NCBI GenBank assembly: GCA_002404015.1 | Contig: DHIW01000079.1 | Location: forward strand, 1 to 22,139 | DNA length: 22,139 nt | Source of the DNA: Chloroflexi bacterium UBA4736 | GTDB lineage: Bacteria > Chloroflexota > Dormibacteria > Dormibacterales > Dormibacteraceae | Direction of reading: 5' to 3' | In this document: piece by piece, positions 1 through 8,933 of the stretch | Layout: each line of letters begins with the position of its first letter | How positions within the stretch are numbered: the stretch's first letter is position 1 | The notes under the pieces: generated by a model | Told to the model about the DNA's origin: nothing | Databases searched by the model: none | The model's input: only the letters and a program-made list of their open reading frames with translations | Made by a program: the position numbers and the translations under genes

Positions 1-537
1 AGTTCTCGGGCGGCATGCGACAGCGCGCGATGATCGCCATGGGCCTCACTACCCAGCCCCAGGTGCTGATCGCCGACGAGCCGACCACGGCCCTCGACGT
101 GACGATCCAGGCCCAGATCCTGGAGCTGCTGAAGAAGGTCAACCGAGAGTTCGGGACGGCGACCATCCTGATCACTCACAACCTGGGCGTGGTGGCCGGA
201 ATGTGCGAGCGCATCATCGTCATGTACGCCGGCAAGATCGTCGAGCAGGGGCCGACCGACGACGTGTTCGCCAACCCCAAGCATCCCTACACGTGGTCCC
301 TGCTGCGCTCAATCCCGCGCCTTGACGCGGAGGAGCACGAGGCGCTGCGCGTCATCGAAGGCATGCCCCCGGACCTCACCGCCCTGCCCAGCGGCTGCCA
401 CTTCCATCCGCGCTGCCCGTTCCGGATCGAAAAGTGCGTCAAAGAGGAGCCGCCCCTCGTCCGGGTCGGCCAAACTCAGGAGGCGGCCTGCTGGGTGACA
501 CAGAGCGGGGTCGACCTCAACGCGACGCCCCAGAGCG

Positions 538-554
<17 letters not shown>
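1..554 (+). CDS. Oligopeptide/dipeptide ABC transporter ATP-binding protein, OppD/DppD type (5' partial)
   Basis: This is the C-terminal part of a nucleotide-binding subunit that powers import of peptides across the cytoplasmic membrane. The frame is open from base 3, so the gene starts upstream of the window. It begins in the ABC signature (SGGMRQR), followed by a Walker B segment with the catalytic glutamate ([11 protein letters not shown]) and an H-loop (LITHN). The end is the oligopeptide-transporter C-terminal domain, with the usual HPYT segment and a cysteine-bearing stretch ([11 protein letters not shown]) seen in OppD/DppD subunits. Walker A lies outside the window. The stop overlaps the start of the next gene, an OppF-type partner, as expected for the two ATPases of one Opp/Dpp importer. 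The peptide specificity cannot be read from the ATPase. The family is secure. Confidence 0.95.
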
Positions 555-1571
<1,017 letters not shown>

Positions 1572-1575
<4 letters not shown>

Positions 1576-2945
1576 GCAACCTGGAAGGCGCCCTCGAGCT
1601 GGCGCGGGCGGGGCACGACCAGGCGGAGAGCGACCTGTTCGAGGAGCTCCGGATCCCCAGCGTCAGCACTCTGCCCGAGCACAGGGCCGACGTGCGCCGC
1701 AACGCCGACTGGCTGGTGGCCCGTTTCGAGCGGCTGGGCTTCACGGCTTCGCTTAGCGACGTGATCGAGCACGGGCACCCGGTCCTCCAGGCCGACTGGC
1801 GCGGCGCCGGCGAGAGCGCGCCCACCCTCACGATCTACGGCCACTACGACGTCCAGCCGCCCGACCCGCTGGACCTCTGGGAGTCGCCGCCCTTCGAACC
1901 GGTGGTCCGGGAAGGCCATGTCTTCGCTCGCGGGTCCTCCGACAACAAGGGCAACCACATGGCGGCGCTGAAAGCGGCTGAGTACGCCCTGACGGCCGGC
2001 GGTCCGCCGCTCAACCTGCGCTTCCTGATCGAGGGCGAGGAGGAGATGAGCGGCGAGTCGCTGCCCCGCTACCTGCGGCAGCACAGCCAGCGCCTCAAGT
2101 CCGACTACACCCTGATCTGGGACGGCGGCTTCGCCCCCGACGGCCGGCCCGCGCTGTGCACGGCTCTGCGCGGGATCGTGTACACGGAGCTGACCGCCGA
2201 AGGGCCCGCCATAGACCTCCACTCGGGCGGGTTTGGAGGCGTGGCGCCCAACCCGCTCAACACGCTGGCCCGGATCCTCGGCGAGCTGAAGGACCGCGAC
2301 GGCCACATCACGATCCCCGGCTTCTACGACGGCATCGTGGAGCCGGGCGCCGACGAGACCCGGGACTGGAACCGATCGACCGGGTACGAGGACACGCTGA
2401 AGGGCCTCATGCAGGCCTCGACGCTGGAGGGCGAACCCGGCTTCCCGCCGGTCGACCGGCAGTGGGCGCGGCCGACGCTGGACGTCAACGGCTTTCACGG
2501 CGGGTTCACGGACGAGGGTTCGAAGACGGTCATCGCGGCGCGCGGGATGGCCAAGGTGTCGATGCGCCTGGTGCCCGGCCAGGACCCCGACCGCATCTTC
2601 GAGACGTTCGCAGAGTACGTCGACGAGCTCTCGACGCCCGGGGTCAAGATCAGCGTCAGGAAGCTCGGCGCCGCGCCGCCCGTGCAGCTGGACGGCCAGA
2701 GCCCGGCCGCCAGGGCGACCAGCGCCGCCTTCGAGGCGGCCTTTGGCCAGCCCGCCGCCCGGGTCCGGGCAGGCGGCTCGGTGCCGGTCACGGTCGACTT
2801 CCAGAAGGCGGTCGGCGGCCAGATCGTCTGCAGCGGCCTGGCCCAGCCGGGCTCCGCGGCGCACTCGCCGAACGAGAACTTCTCGCTCGATAACTACCAC
2901 CGGGGTATCGAGATGCTCGTGCGGCTGATGCACTCGCTAACCTAG
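1572..2945 (+). CDS. M20-family metallopeptidase (dipeptidase-like), copy 1
   Basis: A dizinc aminoacyl-hydrolase of the M20/M28 clan, about 457 residues, which is normal for the CNDP-like dipeptidase branch. The metal and catalytic residues are all visible: His91 and Asp93 in YGHYDVQ, bridging Asp124 in SSDNKG, catalytic and metal glutamates 157-158 in EGEEE, Asp184 in IWDGG, and a late His in AHSPNE. The start is TTG 1572, which overlaps the OppF-type stop (TTGA). The open frame extends further upstream, but that stretch lies inside the preceding gene. With the peptide importer it probably releases amino acids from imported dipeptides. It is a close tandem paralogue of the gene at 3129. N-acyl or N-carbamoyl amino acids are alternative substrates in the wider family. 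No signal peptide is seen, so it is cytoplasmic. Confidence 0.93.
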
Positions 2946-2952
2946 CTGCGGG

Positions 2953-3129
2953 GTGTTGAAAGAGGTCGGCGAGGGATTCGGTGGCCAGGTGGCCCAGATC
3001 CTAGGCGCCTCCGAGAACCGGAGCAAAGCGTATTGGAGATACGCGTCGCGAGGATCGCAGGAGGCAACGACGGAGATGGGTCGCCTGGGCGCCGAAGCAC
3101 CGTCGATTCCTCTTTCACCGGCGCGCTGA
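2953..3129 (+). CDS. Possible small ORF (58 codons) bridging the two M20 genes
   Basis: The 183-base gap between the two peptidase genes holds an open frame from GTG 2953 (or TTG 2956) to TGA 3127-3129. It begins 7 bases after the first peptidase stop, and its TGA shares a base with the ATG of the second peptidase (TGATG). The peptide begins VLKEVGEGFGGQ, has an aromatic patch (AYWRYASRG) and ends SIPLSPAR. It has no membrane segment and I recognise no family. Every other junction in this operon overlaps or is very short, so a small gene filling the gap fits the layout. No clear ribosome-binding site is seen before GTG 2953 or before ATG 3129. It could be a translated coupling ORF, a degraded gene end, or a chance frame in GC-rich DNA. 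Confidence 0.35.
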   Translation: MLKEVGEGFGGQVAQILGASENRSKAYWRYASRGSQEATTEMGRLGAEAPSIPLSPAR

Positions 3130-4508
3130 TGCTCGAGCAGGCCATCCAGCACGCCCGGGAGGGGCGGGACCAGGCGGAGAAGGACCTCTTCGACCTCCTT
3201 GCCATCCCCAGCGTCTCGGCGCTGCCCGAGCACCGCGCGGACTGCCGACGCGCAGCCGAGTGGCTGGTCCAGCGGCTGCGGGCGATCGGGATGGAGGTGG
3301 AGCTGGTGGACGTTCACGAGGCCGGCCACCCGGTGGTCTCCGCGCAGTGGCTGGGCCGGCCGGGGGCGCCGACACTCGCCATCTACGGGCACTACGACGT
3401 GCAGCCTCCCGACCCGCTCGACGAGTGGGCCTCCCCGCCCTTCGAGCCGGCAGTGCGCGACGGGTTCGTCTACGCGCGGGGATCGGACGACAACAAGGGC
3501 CAGCACCTGGCGGGCGTGAAGGCCGCGGAGCACTGGTTCCGATCAGGGGGGCCGCCGGTCAACCTCCGGTTCCTGATCGAGGGTGAGGAGGAGATCTCGG
3601 GCCGCTCGCTCCCGGACTTCCTGCATCAGAACGCCGGCCGGCTGCAGAGCGACTACGTTTTCATCGCCGACGGCGGCTTCACCGCGCCGGGGCTGCCCAA
3701 CGTGTTGACCGGGCTGCGCGGCCTGCTCTACACCGAGATCGAGGTGACGGGGGCCCGGGTGGACCTCCATTCAGGCATCTTCGGCGGGGTGGCCCCCAAT
3801 CCCTTTAACAGCCTCGCCCACGTGATCGCCGGGTTGAAGGGCAGGGACGGCCGGATCACCATCCCGGGCTTCTACGACCCGGTTGTGCCGCCGGCGGACT
3901 CCGAGCTCGAGAGCTGGCGGAGCCTGCCCATCAACGAGGAGGAACAGAAGCAGGCGATGGGGGTCAGCGAGCTGGACGGGGAGGCTGAGTTCTCGCCGGT
4001 CGAGCGCAAGTGGGCGCGGCCGACGCTGGACGTCCATGGCGTGATCGGCGGGTTCACCGGCGAGGGCTCCAAGACCGTGATCCCCGCCCGGGCCAGGGCC
4101 AAGGTGTCGATGCGACTGGTGCCTGACCAGGACCCGGAGGCCGTCTTCGCCTCGCTCCAGCGCTTCGCGCCGACCCTCGCGACCAGGGGCACGAAAGTGA
4201 CGGTCCGCAAGCTGAACGTGGCCGACCCGGTCCGGACGGGAACCGACCACCCGGGCGTGGAGGCCGCGGCCCGCGCTTTCGAGGCGGCTTACGGGGCCCG
4301 TCCGGTGCTGGTCCGAGAGGGCGGCTCGATCCCGGTCGCGATCGACTTCAGGAATGCCCTGGGCGCGCACATGATCGTGACCGGCTTCGGGCTGCCGGGC
4401 GACGCCCTGCACTCGCCCAACGAGCGCTACAGCCTGGACCAGTATCACCGCGGCACCGAGATGGTAATCCGCCTAATGCACGAGCTGGCCGGTGCCCGCG
4501 CGGACTGA
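3129..4508 (+). CDS. M20-family metallopeptidase (dipeptidase-like), copy 2
   Basis: The second M20 dipeptidase-like enzyme, 459 residues, is similar to copy 1 along its whole length. It retains His88 and Asp90 (YGHYDVQ), Asp121 (DDNKG), catalytic Glu154 and metal Glu155 (EGEEE), an Asp in IADGG, and His in LHSPNE, so it should be active. The start is ATG 3129, because homology with copy 1 begins there; a TTG further upstream (3033) lies in the small ORF region. No Shine-Dalgarno precedes the ATG, but it shares a base with the TGA of the small upstream ORF, which suggests translational coupling. The gene overlaps the downstream phosphoribosyltransferase by 17 bases. Two copies behind one importer suggest divided specificity for different dipeptides, but the sequence does not show which. 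Confidence 0.93.
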   Translation: MLEQAIQHAREGRDQAEKDLFDLLAIPSVSALPEHRADCRRAAEWLVQRLRAIGMEVELVDVHEAGHPVVSAQWLGRPGAPTLAIYGHYDVQPPDPLDEWASPPFEPAVRDGFVYARGSDDNKGQHLAGVKAAEHWFRSGGPPVNLRFLIEGEEEISGRSLPDFLHQNAGRLQSDYVFIADGGFTAPGLPNVLTGLRGLLYTEIEVTGARVDLHSGIFGGVAPNPFNSLAHVIAGLKGRDGRITIPGFYDPVVPPADSELESWRSLPINEEEQKQAMGVSELDGEAEFSPVERKWARPTLDVHGVIGGFTGEGSKTVIPARARAKVSMRLVPDQDPEAVFASLQRFAPTLATRGTKVTVRKLNVADPVRTGTDHPGVEAAARAFEAAYGARPVLVREGGSIPVAIDFRNALGAHMIVTGFGLPGDALHSPNERYSLDQYHRGTEMVIRLMHELAGARAD

Positions 4509-5031
4509 GCTCCGGGAGCTCGCCCACGACCTGGTGGCGGCCTCCTACCTGGAGGGCGATTTCGTGCTTCGCTCCGGCAAGCGCTCCCGGTACTACTTCG
4601 ACAAGTACCTGTTCGAGACCAAGCCCGCCATCCTGCGCCAGGTTGGCCGCCACCTGGCCGAGCTCGTCCTGCCTGGGACCCAGCGCCTGGCCGCGCCCGA
4701 GCTGGGGGCGGTACTGCTCGGCGGCGCTGTCTCGCTGGAGCTGGAGCTGCCCCTGGTGCTGGTGCGCAAGGAGGCCAAGGAGTACGGCACTTCGCGCGCT
4801 CTTGAGGGGGAGCTTCTGCCGGGGGACCGGGTGACGCTCATCGAGGACGTCCTGACAACAGGCGGGGAGGCCATCAAGGCGGCGGCGAAGCTGCGGGAAG
4901 CGGGAGCGGAGCTGCTGGGCCTGATCGCCGTCCTGGACCGCGAGGAGGGCGCCGCCGAGGCGCTGCGCCAGGCGGGGATCGCGTTCAGCCCTCTTTTCAG
5001 GAAGTCGGACCTGCCGCTGCCGAGCGCCTGA
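4492..5031 (+). CDS. pyrE: Orotate phosphoribosyltransferase-like protein (PyrE family)
   Basis: A type I phosphoribosyltransferase of 179 residues. The N-terminal motif FVLRSGKRSRYYFD (residues 24-37) matches the orotate-binding segment of PyrE. The catalytic-loop lysine/arginine cluster VRKEAKEYG is at 91-99, and the PRPP-binding loop, read as LIEDVLTTGGEA, lies at about 116-127. PyrE makes orotidine 5'-phosphate from orotate and PRPP in pyrimidine synthesis. The start is GTG 4492, 17 bases inside the preceding peptidase gene. The next gene is a cyclic amidohydrolase, which could be the dihydroorotase two steps earlier in the same pathway. Its placement behind a peptide importer and two peptidases is unusual for pyrE. 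Related phosphoribosyltransferases with other base substrates cannot be fully excluded, but the motif set favours orotate. Confidence 0.88.
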   Translation: MPARTELRELAHDLVAASYLEGDFVLRSGKRSRYYFDKYLFETKPAILRQVGRHLAELVLPGTQRLAAPELGAVLLGGAVSLELELPLVLVRKEAKEYGTSRALEGELLPGDRVTLIEDVLTTGGEAIKAAAKLREAGAELLGLIAVLDREEGAAEALRQAGIAFSPLFRKSDLPLPSA

Positions 5032-5047
5032 CCCCGGATGGCCACCG

Positions 5048-6427
5048 ATGGCTGAACTGGTCATAAGGGGCGGCCTCGTCTACGTCCCGGGCGGCCCGGT
5101 GGCTGCGGACGTCCTGGTCCGAGACGGAGTGGTGGCCGAGGTCGCCGGCGGCGCGAGCGCGCCCGACGCCGAGGTCGTTGACGCCACCGGCCTCTGGGTG
5201 CTGCCCGGCGCCATCGACGCCCACGTGCACAGCCGCGACCCCGGCTTTCCCGAGAAGGAAGACTTCGGCTCCCTCACCGCCGCGGCGGCGGCCGGCGGCG
5301 TGACCACCGTCCTGGACATGCCCAACACGCTGCCGGCGGTCGAGAACGCGGCCGTCTTCGCCGAGAAGATCGAGCTCGCGTCCTCCAGGGCCGTAGTCGA
5401 CTTCGGCCTCTGGGGCCTTTTGGGGGCGCGCAGCTCGACCGAGGACCTAGAGGGCCTGGTCGCGGCGGGGGTGGTGGGCTTCAAGGCCTTCCTCGGCTAC
5501 CCCGTCCGGCGCTCCAACCGCCAGGTGGTCTACACGCTGGACCTGGGCGACCCCGACCTGGAGGCGCCCCCCGACTATGGCAGCCTAGCCCGGCTGGGGC
5601 CTGACGTGGCCCGGCTACGGGTTCCGCTGGCCGTCCACGCCGAGGATCCCGGGGTGCTGCGCGAGTTCGCCCGTCCGCTGGCCTCCTACGCCGACCTGCT
5701 GGCAGCGCGGCCGGCGATCGCGGAGGCCATCGCGATCGCGGCGCTAGGGGTCATCTCGCAGCGGACGGGGCTCCACGTCCACGTCGTCCACCTCTCGAGC
5801 GGGCTCGGGCTCAGCTCGGCTCGGGAGGCCAACCGCGCCGGTGCCCGCCTGACCCTCGAGACCGCGCCCCAGTACCTCTGGCTGTCCGACGAGGACCACG
5901 GCCGGCTGGGGGCCGTGATGAAGATGTACCCGCCCATCCGCACCGCCGCCGATCGCGCGGCCCTCCAGGAGGCGGCTCGCACTGGGGAGATCCAGGTGGT
6001 GGCCACCGACCACGCCCCCCACACGGACGCTGAGAAGCTGGTGCCGTCGCTGGAGGCGGCGGCCGCGGGCAGCCCCGGGGTGCAGACGCTGTATCTCAGC
6101 TGCCTCGAGCTCGGCCGCCGGCAGGGCGACGTGGCGGGGGCGGTCCGCTGGGTGACCGAGGGACCCGCCCTCACCCTGGGCCTCTATCCGCGCAAGGGCG
6201 CCCTCCAGGCGGGCGCGGACGCCGACCTGGTCCTGGTGGACCCCGGGGCCCGGACCCTTCTGCGGCCGGAGGCGATGCTGTCCCGGCAGCGTCACGGCGC
6301 GCTCGACGGCCAGCTCTTCGGATTCGCGGTGCGGGCCGTCTACTCGCGCGGCGAGCTGGTCGCCCGCGACGGCCGCGTGGTAGCCGAGGCCGGGCGGGGA
6401 AGGCCCGTAACCGTAAAACGTACGTAA
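5048..6427 (+). CDS. Cyclic amidohydrolase, dihydroorotase/allantoinase family
   Basis: A 459-residue metal-dependent amidohydrolase with the TIM-barrel signatures of enzymes that open cyclic amides. The first metal motif is His59-x-His61 (DAHVHSRDPG). A lysine that can be carboxylated is at about 146 (GFKAFLG). Further ligands are His in VHAED and VHLSS, and Asp in ATDHAPH. The MPNTLP segment is typical of dihydroorotases. The KMYPPIRT segment and the GFK lysine are more typical of allantoinases and hydantoinases. Next to a PyrE-like gene, dihydroorotase (PyrC) is a reasonable reading. With the peptide importer and M20 enzymes, a catabolic hydantoinase or allantoinase is the alternative. It starts at ATG 5048, 16 bases after the pyrE stop, with no strong Shine-Dalgarno. 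The family is secure and the substrate is open. Confidence 0.88.
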   Translation: MAELVIRGGLVYVPGGPVAADVLVRDGVVAEVAGGASAPDAEVVDATGLWVLPGAIDAHVHSRDPGFPEKEDFGSLTAAAAAGGVTTVLDMPNTLPAVENAAVFAEKIELASSRAVVDFGLWGLLGARSSTEDLEGLVAAGVVGFKAFLGYPVRRSNRQVVYTLDLGDPDLEAPPDYGSLARLGPDVARLRVPLAVHAEDPGVLREFARPLASYADLLAARPAIAEAIAIAALGVISQRTGLHVHVVHLSSGLGLSSAREANRAGARLTLETAPQYLWLSDEDHGRLGAVMKMYPPIRTAADRAALQEAARTGEIQVVATDHAPHTDAEKLVPSLEAAAAGSPGVQTLYLSCLELGRRQGDVAGAVRWVTEGPALTLGLYPRKGALQAGADADLVLVDPGARTLLRPEAMLSRQRHGALDGQLFGFAVRAVYSRGELVARDGRVVAEAGRGRPVTVKRT

Positions 6428-6433
6428 AGGCCT

Positions 6434-6462
6434 GTTGCGGTGGAGCCGTGGGGGCGTACAAC
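6434..6462 (+). promoter_or_regulatory. Promoter for a probably leaderless transcript of the 6470 gene
   Basis: A -35-like TTGCGG (6434-6439) and a -10-like TACAAC (6457-6462) are separated by exactly 17 bases. The ATG at 6470 lies 7 bases after the -10, so transcription would begin at or beside the start codon. This supports ATG 6470 over the upstream GTG 6440, which falls inside the promoter spacer. Confidence 0.5.
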
Positions 6463-6469
6463 TGTCGCA

Positions 6470-8200
6470 ATGAGGCGCAGAGGCCGGGGTCTGACCTTCG
6501 TGCTGGGCGCGGCCGACCTGGTGGGGCTGGCGCTCGCGCTCTGGACGAGCGTGCCGGTGCCCGTGAACGGTGTGGCACTCGACGCCGGCCTGCGCCCGGT
6601 CGCCGGCGCGGTCGCCCGCCTGGCGGCGAACAATGGCTTCTCGGCTCAGGCGCGCACGGACGCCCGGGGACGTTTCGCGGTTGAGTCGCCGCGCTGGCCG
6701 GTGGGCTGGACGATCACCCTCTCGGCACCGGGCTACCTGCCGGCGCCCAGCAGGGGCGGCCCTGTGGTGGTCCACAGGCTGCCGTGGATCACCGGGGCGG
6801 CCATCGACGAGACGGGCGCACCGGTGGCCGGCGCGCTGGTCAGCGTCGGCTCCGAGGGAGGCCCCGTCCACCTGGTCATGACAGACGTGGGTGGGCTCTT
6901 CCAGCTGACGGGACTGCAGCCAGGAGTCCAGGAGCTCACGGCGGCATCTGACAGCCACGACGCCATCCAGCGGCAGCTGGCGCTCTCGCCGGACGAGTCG
7001 TCCCAGCAGCTGGTGGTCCTCGCCCGCCACCTGGCCACCCTCACCATCGGCAGCGATCCCGCGGGCCAGCCCGTACTGCTGGACGGCCAGCCTGACCCCG
7101 GCTGCCCGCTGACACCCTGCCAGCTGGTGGTGCCGGCCGGCACCCACACGGTCCACATCGAGAGCGACCTCTACATGCCCTGGGAGCAGGCCTTCACGCT
7201 TGTCAAGGGCGACACCATCAGCGCGGCGCCCACCCTGCAGCGAAAGATGGGCACCCTGGCCGTCGCGGCGCCCCTGGGCGGTGAGCTGACGGTCGACCTG
7301 ACCGACGTCCATACGATGCCCTGGAGCGGGCTGGTGGGGACCGGCAACCACACGGCGACCTACCGCTCGGCGTCCACCTGGCCGGCCACCGCCTCCGGCC
7401 ACGTGGCCTGGAACCAGGCCACCCAGATCAGCCTTGCGCCGACGCCGGTGGTGCCTGGCGACACCGGCGCCTTCCTGGCCGGCCTCCAGGCCTACCTGGC
7501 GGCGGCTGGTGGCCAGTACGGCGTCTACCTGGAGGAGCTGGGCACTGGCCGGACGGTCGAGCTGGGCGCCAACAGCTCGATGGAGGCAGCCAGCGTCATC
7601 AAGCTGCCGCTCGCCCTCTACCTCCTGCACGAGGTGGACCTCAAGCAGGTGAATCTCGACGACGCCGTCCAGCTCCAGGACCAGGACTTCCTGGGCGGCA
7701 CCGGGACCCTGTACGGCAACGCCCACAGCGGGGCCGATTTCAGCTACGGGGACCTGCTTGCCCTGCTGATCCAGCAGAGCGACAACACTGCCTGGCAGGC
7801 GCTGGATCGCGCCCTCGGGTCGGACAAGGTGGACGCTTATGCGGCCGCGATCGGCGCCGGCGACTGCCACCAGGCGAACGACCAGTGCACCGCTCGCGAG
7901 GCGGGCCACATGCTCGCCCAGCTGGCTCGGGGCCGGCTCCTGTCGCCGGAGCTGACGACCCGGCTCCTGGGGCTGCTCGAGACCACCGCCTTCAACGATC
8001 GGATCAACTACTACCTGGGCGCGACCACGGTCGCACACAAGGTGGGCATGGACGGCTCGGTGATGAACGACGCCGGCGTCGTCTACCTGCAGGGCAACGC
8101 CTTCGTGATCTCGATCTTCACCGTCACCCCGGACGGGGACACGGGTGTCCAGGCCATCCGGGACATCTCGCGGGCGGCCGTCCGGCTCTTCTCCCGCTAA
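6470..8200 (+). CDS. Membrane-anchored PEGA and beta-lactamase-fold serine hydrolase-like protein
   Basis: A 576-residue exported protein. A basic N-terminus precedes one hydrophobic segment (about 9-30) that looks like a signal anchor. Two carboxypeptidase-regulatory-like beta domains follow (about 32-100 and 105-185). A PEGA-type domain (about 188-245) contains a close cysteine pair (212, 217). The C-terminal domain (about 332-576) has the class A beta-lactamase/penicillin-binding fold motifs: Ser375-x-x-Lys378 (SVIK), SDN at 437-439, and KVG at 524-526 in the KTG position. The class A omega-loop glutamate motif is not evident, so it is more likely a cell-wall-acting or related serine hydrolase than a true antibiotic-destroying lactamase. 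The start at ATG 6470 is chosen from the promoter position; GTG 6440 would add ten residues. A GC-rich hairpin follows the stop. Confidence 0.85.
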   Translation: MRRRGRGLTFVLGAADLVGLALALWTSVPVPVNGVALDAGLRPVAGAVARLAANNGFSAQARTDARGRFAVESPRWPVGWTITLSAPGYLPAPSRGGPVVVHRLPWITGAAIDETGAPVAGALVSVGSEGGPVHLVMTDVGGLFQLTGLQPGVQELTAASDSHDAIQRQLALSPDESSQQLVVLARHLATLTIGSDPAGQPVLLDGQPDPGCPLTPCQLVVPAGTHTVHIESDLYMPWEQAFTLVKGDTISAAPTLQRKMGTLAVAAPLGGELTVDLTDVHTMPWSGLVGTGNHTATYRSASTWPATASGHVAWNQATQISLAPTPVVPGDTGAFLAGLQAYLAAAGGQYGVYLEELGTGRTVELGANSSMEAASVIKLPLALYLLHEVDLKQVNLDDAVQLQDQDFLGGTGTLYGNAHSGADFSYGDLLALLIQQSDNTAWQALDRALGSDKVDAYAAAIGAGDCHQANDQCTAREAGHMLAQLARGRLLSPELTTRLLGLLETTAFNDRINYYLGATTVAHKVGMDGSVMNDAGVVYLQGNAFVISIFTVTPDGDTGVQAIRDISRAAVRLFSR

Positions 8201-8218
8201 GCCCGGATTCATCCGGGC
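8201..8218. terminator. Hairpin between convergent genes, possible bidirectional terminator
   Basis: Immediately after the stop of the + strand gene, GCCCGGA and TCCGGGC form a perfect 7-base stem with loop TTCA. The minus-strand hydrolase gene ends 15 bases further on, so one hairpin could serve both convergent transcripts. There is no T-tract on either strand, so it is not a canonical intrinsic terminator. Confidence 0.45.
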
Positions 8219-8232
8219 CAAGTCCGGCTGCC

Positions 8233-8805
8233 TCAGGCGCGCCGGAAGACGGGGCTGGTGCGGATCTCGTTTTCCAGGCTCGTGACCGGGCCGTGGCCGG
8301 GGTAGATCGCGGTGGCCGGCGGCAGGCGGATCAGCTTGCCGATGGAGATCATCTGCTGGCGGAGGTCGCTGCCAGGCAGCTCCCGGCCGATCCCCCCCGC
8401 CAGCAACGTGTCGCCAGTGAAGAGGTGGTTGCCGACCAGGAAGCAGGCGCTGCCCGGGGTGTGCCCCGGGGTCTGGATCACGCGCATCTTGAACTGACCA
8501 AAGTCCAGCTCCTCGCCATCCAGCGGGTAGACGTCGGCGGAACGCAGGAACATCTTGGCGTCGGCCATCGTGACCACGGTGGTGGCGCCGGTCGCCTCCT
8601 TCAGCTCGTCCTTGCCGGCCAGGTGGCCGGGATGGCCGTGGGTGGCCACGATCCAGCGCACACTCAGGCCGTCCAGCTGGGCGAGGACCTTCTCGGCCGG
8701 CGCGCCCGGATCGACCACGACCGCCTCCTTGCTCTCCGAGTCGGAGAGGACGTAGGTGTTCACGTCCTGCTCGGTCCTCACCTTCACGATCGCAAGCCTC
8801 GACAT
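8233..8805 (-). CDS. Metallo-beta-lactamase-fold hydrolase (glyoxalase II-like)
   Basis: A single-domain MBL-fold protein of 190 residues, resembling short glyoxalase II-like thioesterases. Metal-binding residues are His56, His58 and His61 (THGHPGHLAG), His115 (TPGHTPGS), Asp132 (FTGDTLL) and His171 (YPGHGP). The usual HxHxDH motif reads HxHxGH here: Gly60 (GGC, bases 8626-8628) replaces the aspartate that normally binds the second metal. The other ligands are intact, so the enzyme could be mononuclear, altered, or still active through another ligand. The N-terminal half carries the usual VVVDPG turn. It is transcribed divergently from a tiny membrane-peptide ORF with only 17 bases between the two starts. 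The substrate is unknown. The fold call is firm, and hydroxyacylglutathione hydrolase activity is only one possibility. Confidence 0.9.
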   Translation of the reverse strand: MSRLAIVKVRTEQDVNTYVLSDSESKEAVVVDPGAPAEKVLAQLDGLSVRWIVATHGHPGHLAGKDELKEATGATTVVTMADAKMFLRSADVYPLDGEELDFGQFKMRVIQTPGHTPGSACFLVGNHLFTGDTLLAGGIGRELPGSDLRQQMISIGKLIRLPPATAIYPGHGPVTSLENEIRTSPVFRRA

Positions 8806-8822
8806 CTGGTTCTATTTACCCG

Positions 8823-8924
8823 ATGCACACGGCGGCAATCGTCTTCTCGAGCCTCCTGGCGCTGGTCTGCATCTACTGGACGTTCGACTACGTCCGGCGC
8901 CGCTCCCGGCGGCCGCCCCGCTGA
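8823..8924 (+). CDS. Small single-pass membrane protein (33 residues)
   Basis: An ATG-started frame of 33 codons fills the space between the start of the MBL gene and the end of the ParA-partner gene. The peptide is MHTAAIVFSSLLALVCIYWT followed by FDYVRRRSRRPPR. One hydrophobic helix (about 4-20) is followed by a strongly basic tail. This is the layout of a small membrane protein with its tail in the cytoplasm. The start is 17 bases from the divergent MBL start, and this gap is AT-rich for the genome (TTCTATTTA), so a short promoter could lie there. No Shine-Dalgarno is visible. I recognise no family. The clean helix-plus-basic-tail architecture argues against a random frame, but the length makes it uncertain. 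Confidence 0.5.
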   Translation: MHTAAIVFSSLLALVCIYWTFDYVRRRSRRPPR

Positions 8925-8933
8925 ATCGCCTCG

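Noticed and set aside
3033..3128. Longer N-terminus for the second M20 peptidase from TTG 3033
   Set aside because: The extra 32 residues have no match in the paralogue, and homology begins at ATG 3129.
2946..3128. Riboswitch or T-box leader before the second M20 gene
   Set aside because: No conserved T-box or riboswitch core and no terminator hairpin was seen; an open frame explains the gap better.
5744..8221. Very long minus-strand open frame (825 codons) antisense to the amidohydrolase and PEGA/serine hydrolase genes
   Set aside because: It has no recognisable domain, is rich in Arg/Gly/Ala/His as expected from an antisense GC-biased frame, and crosses two well-supported + strand genes.
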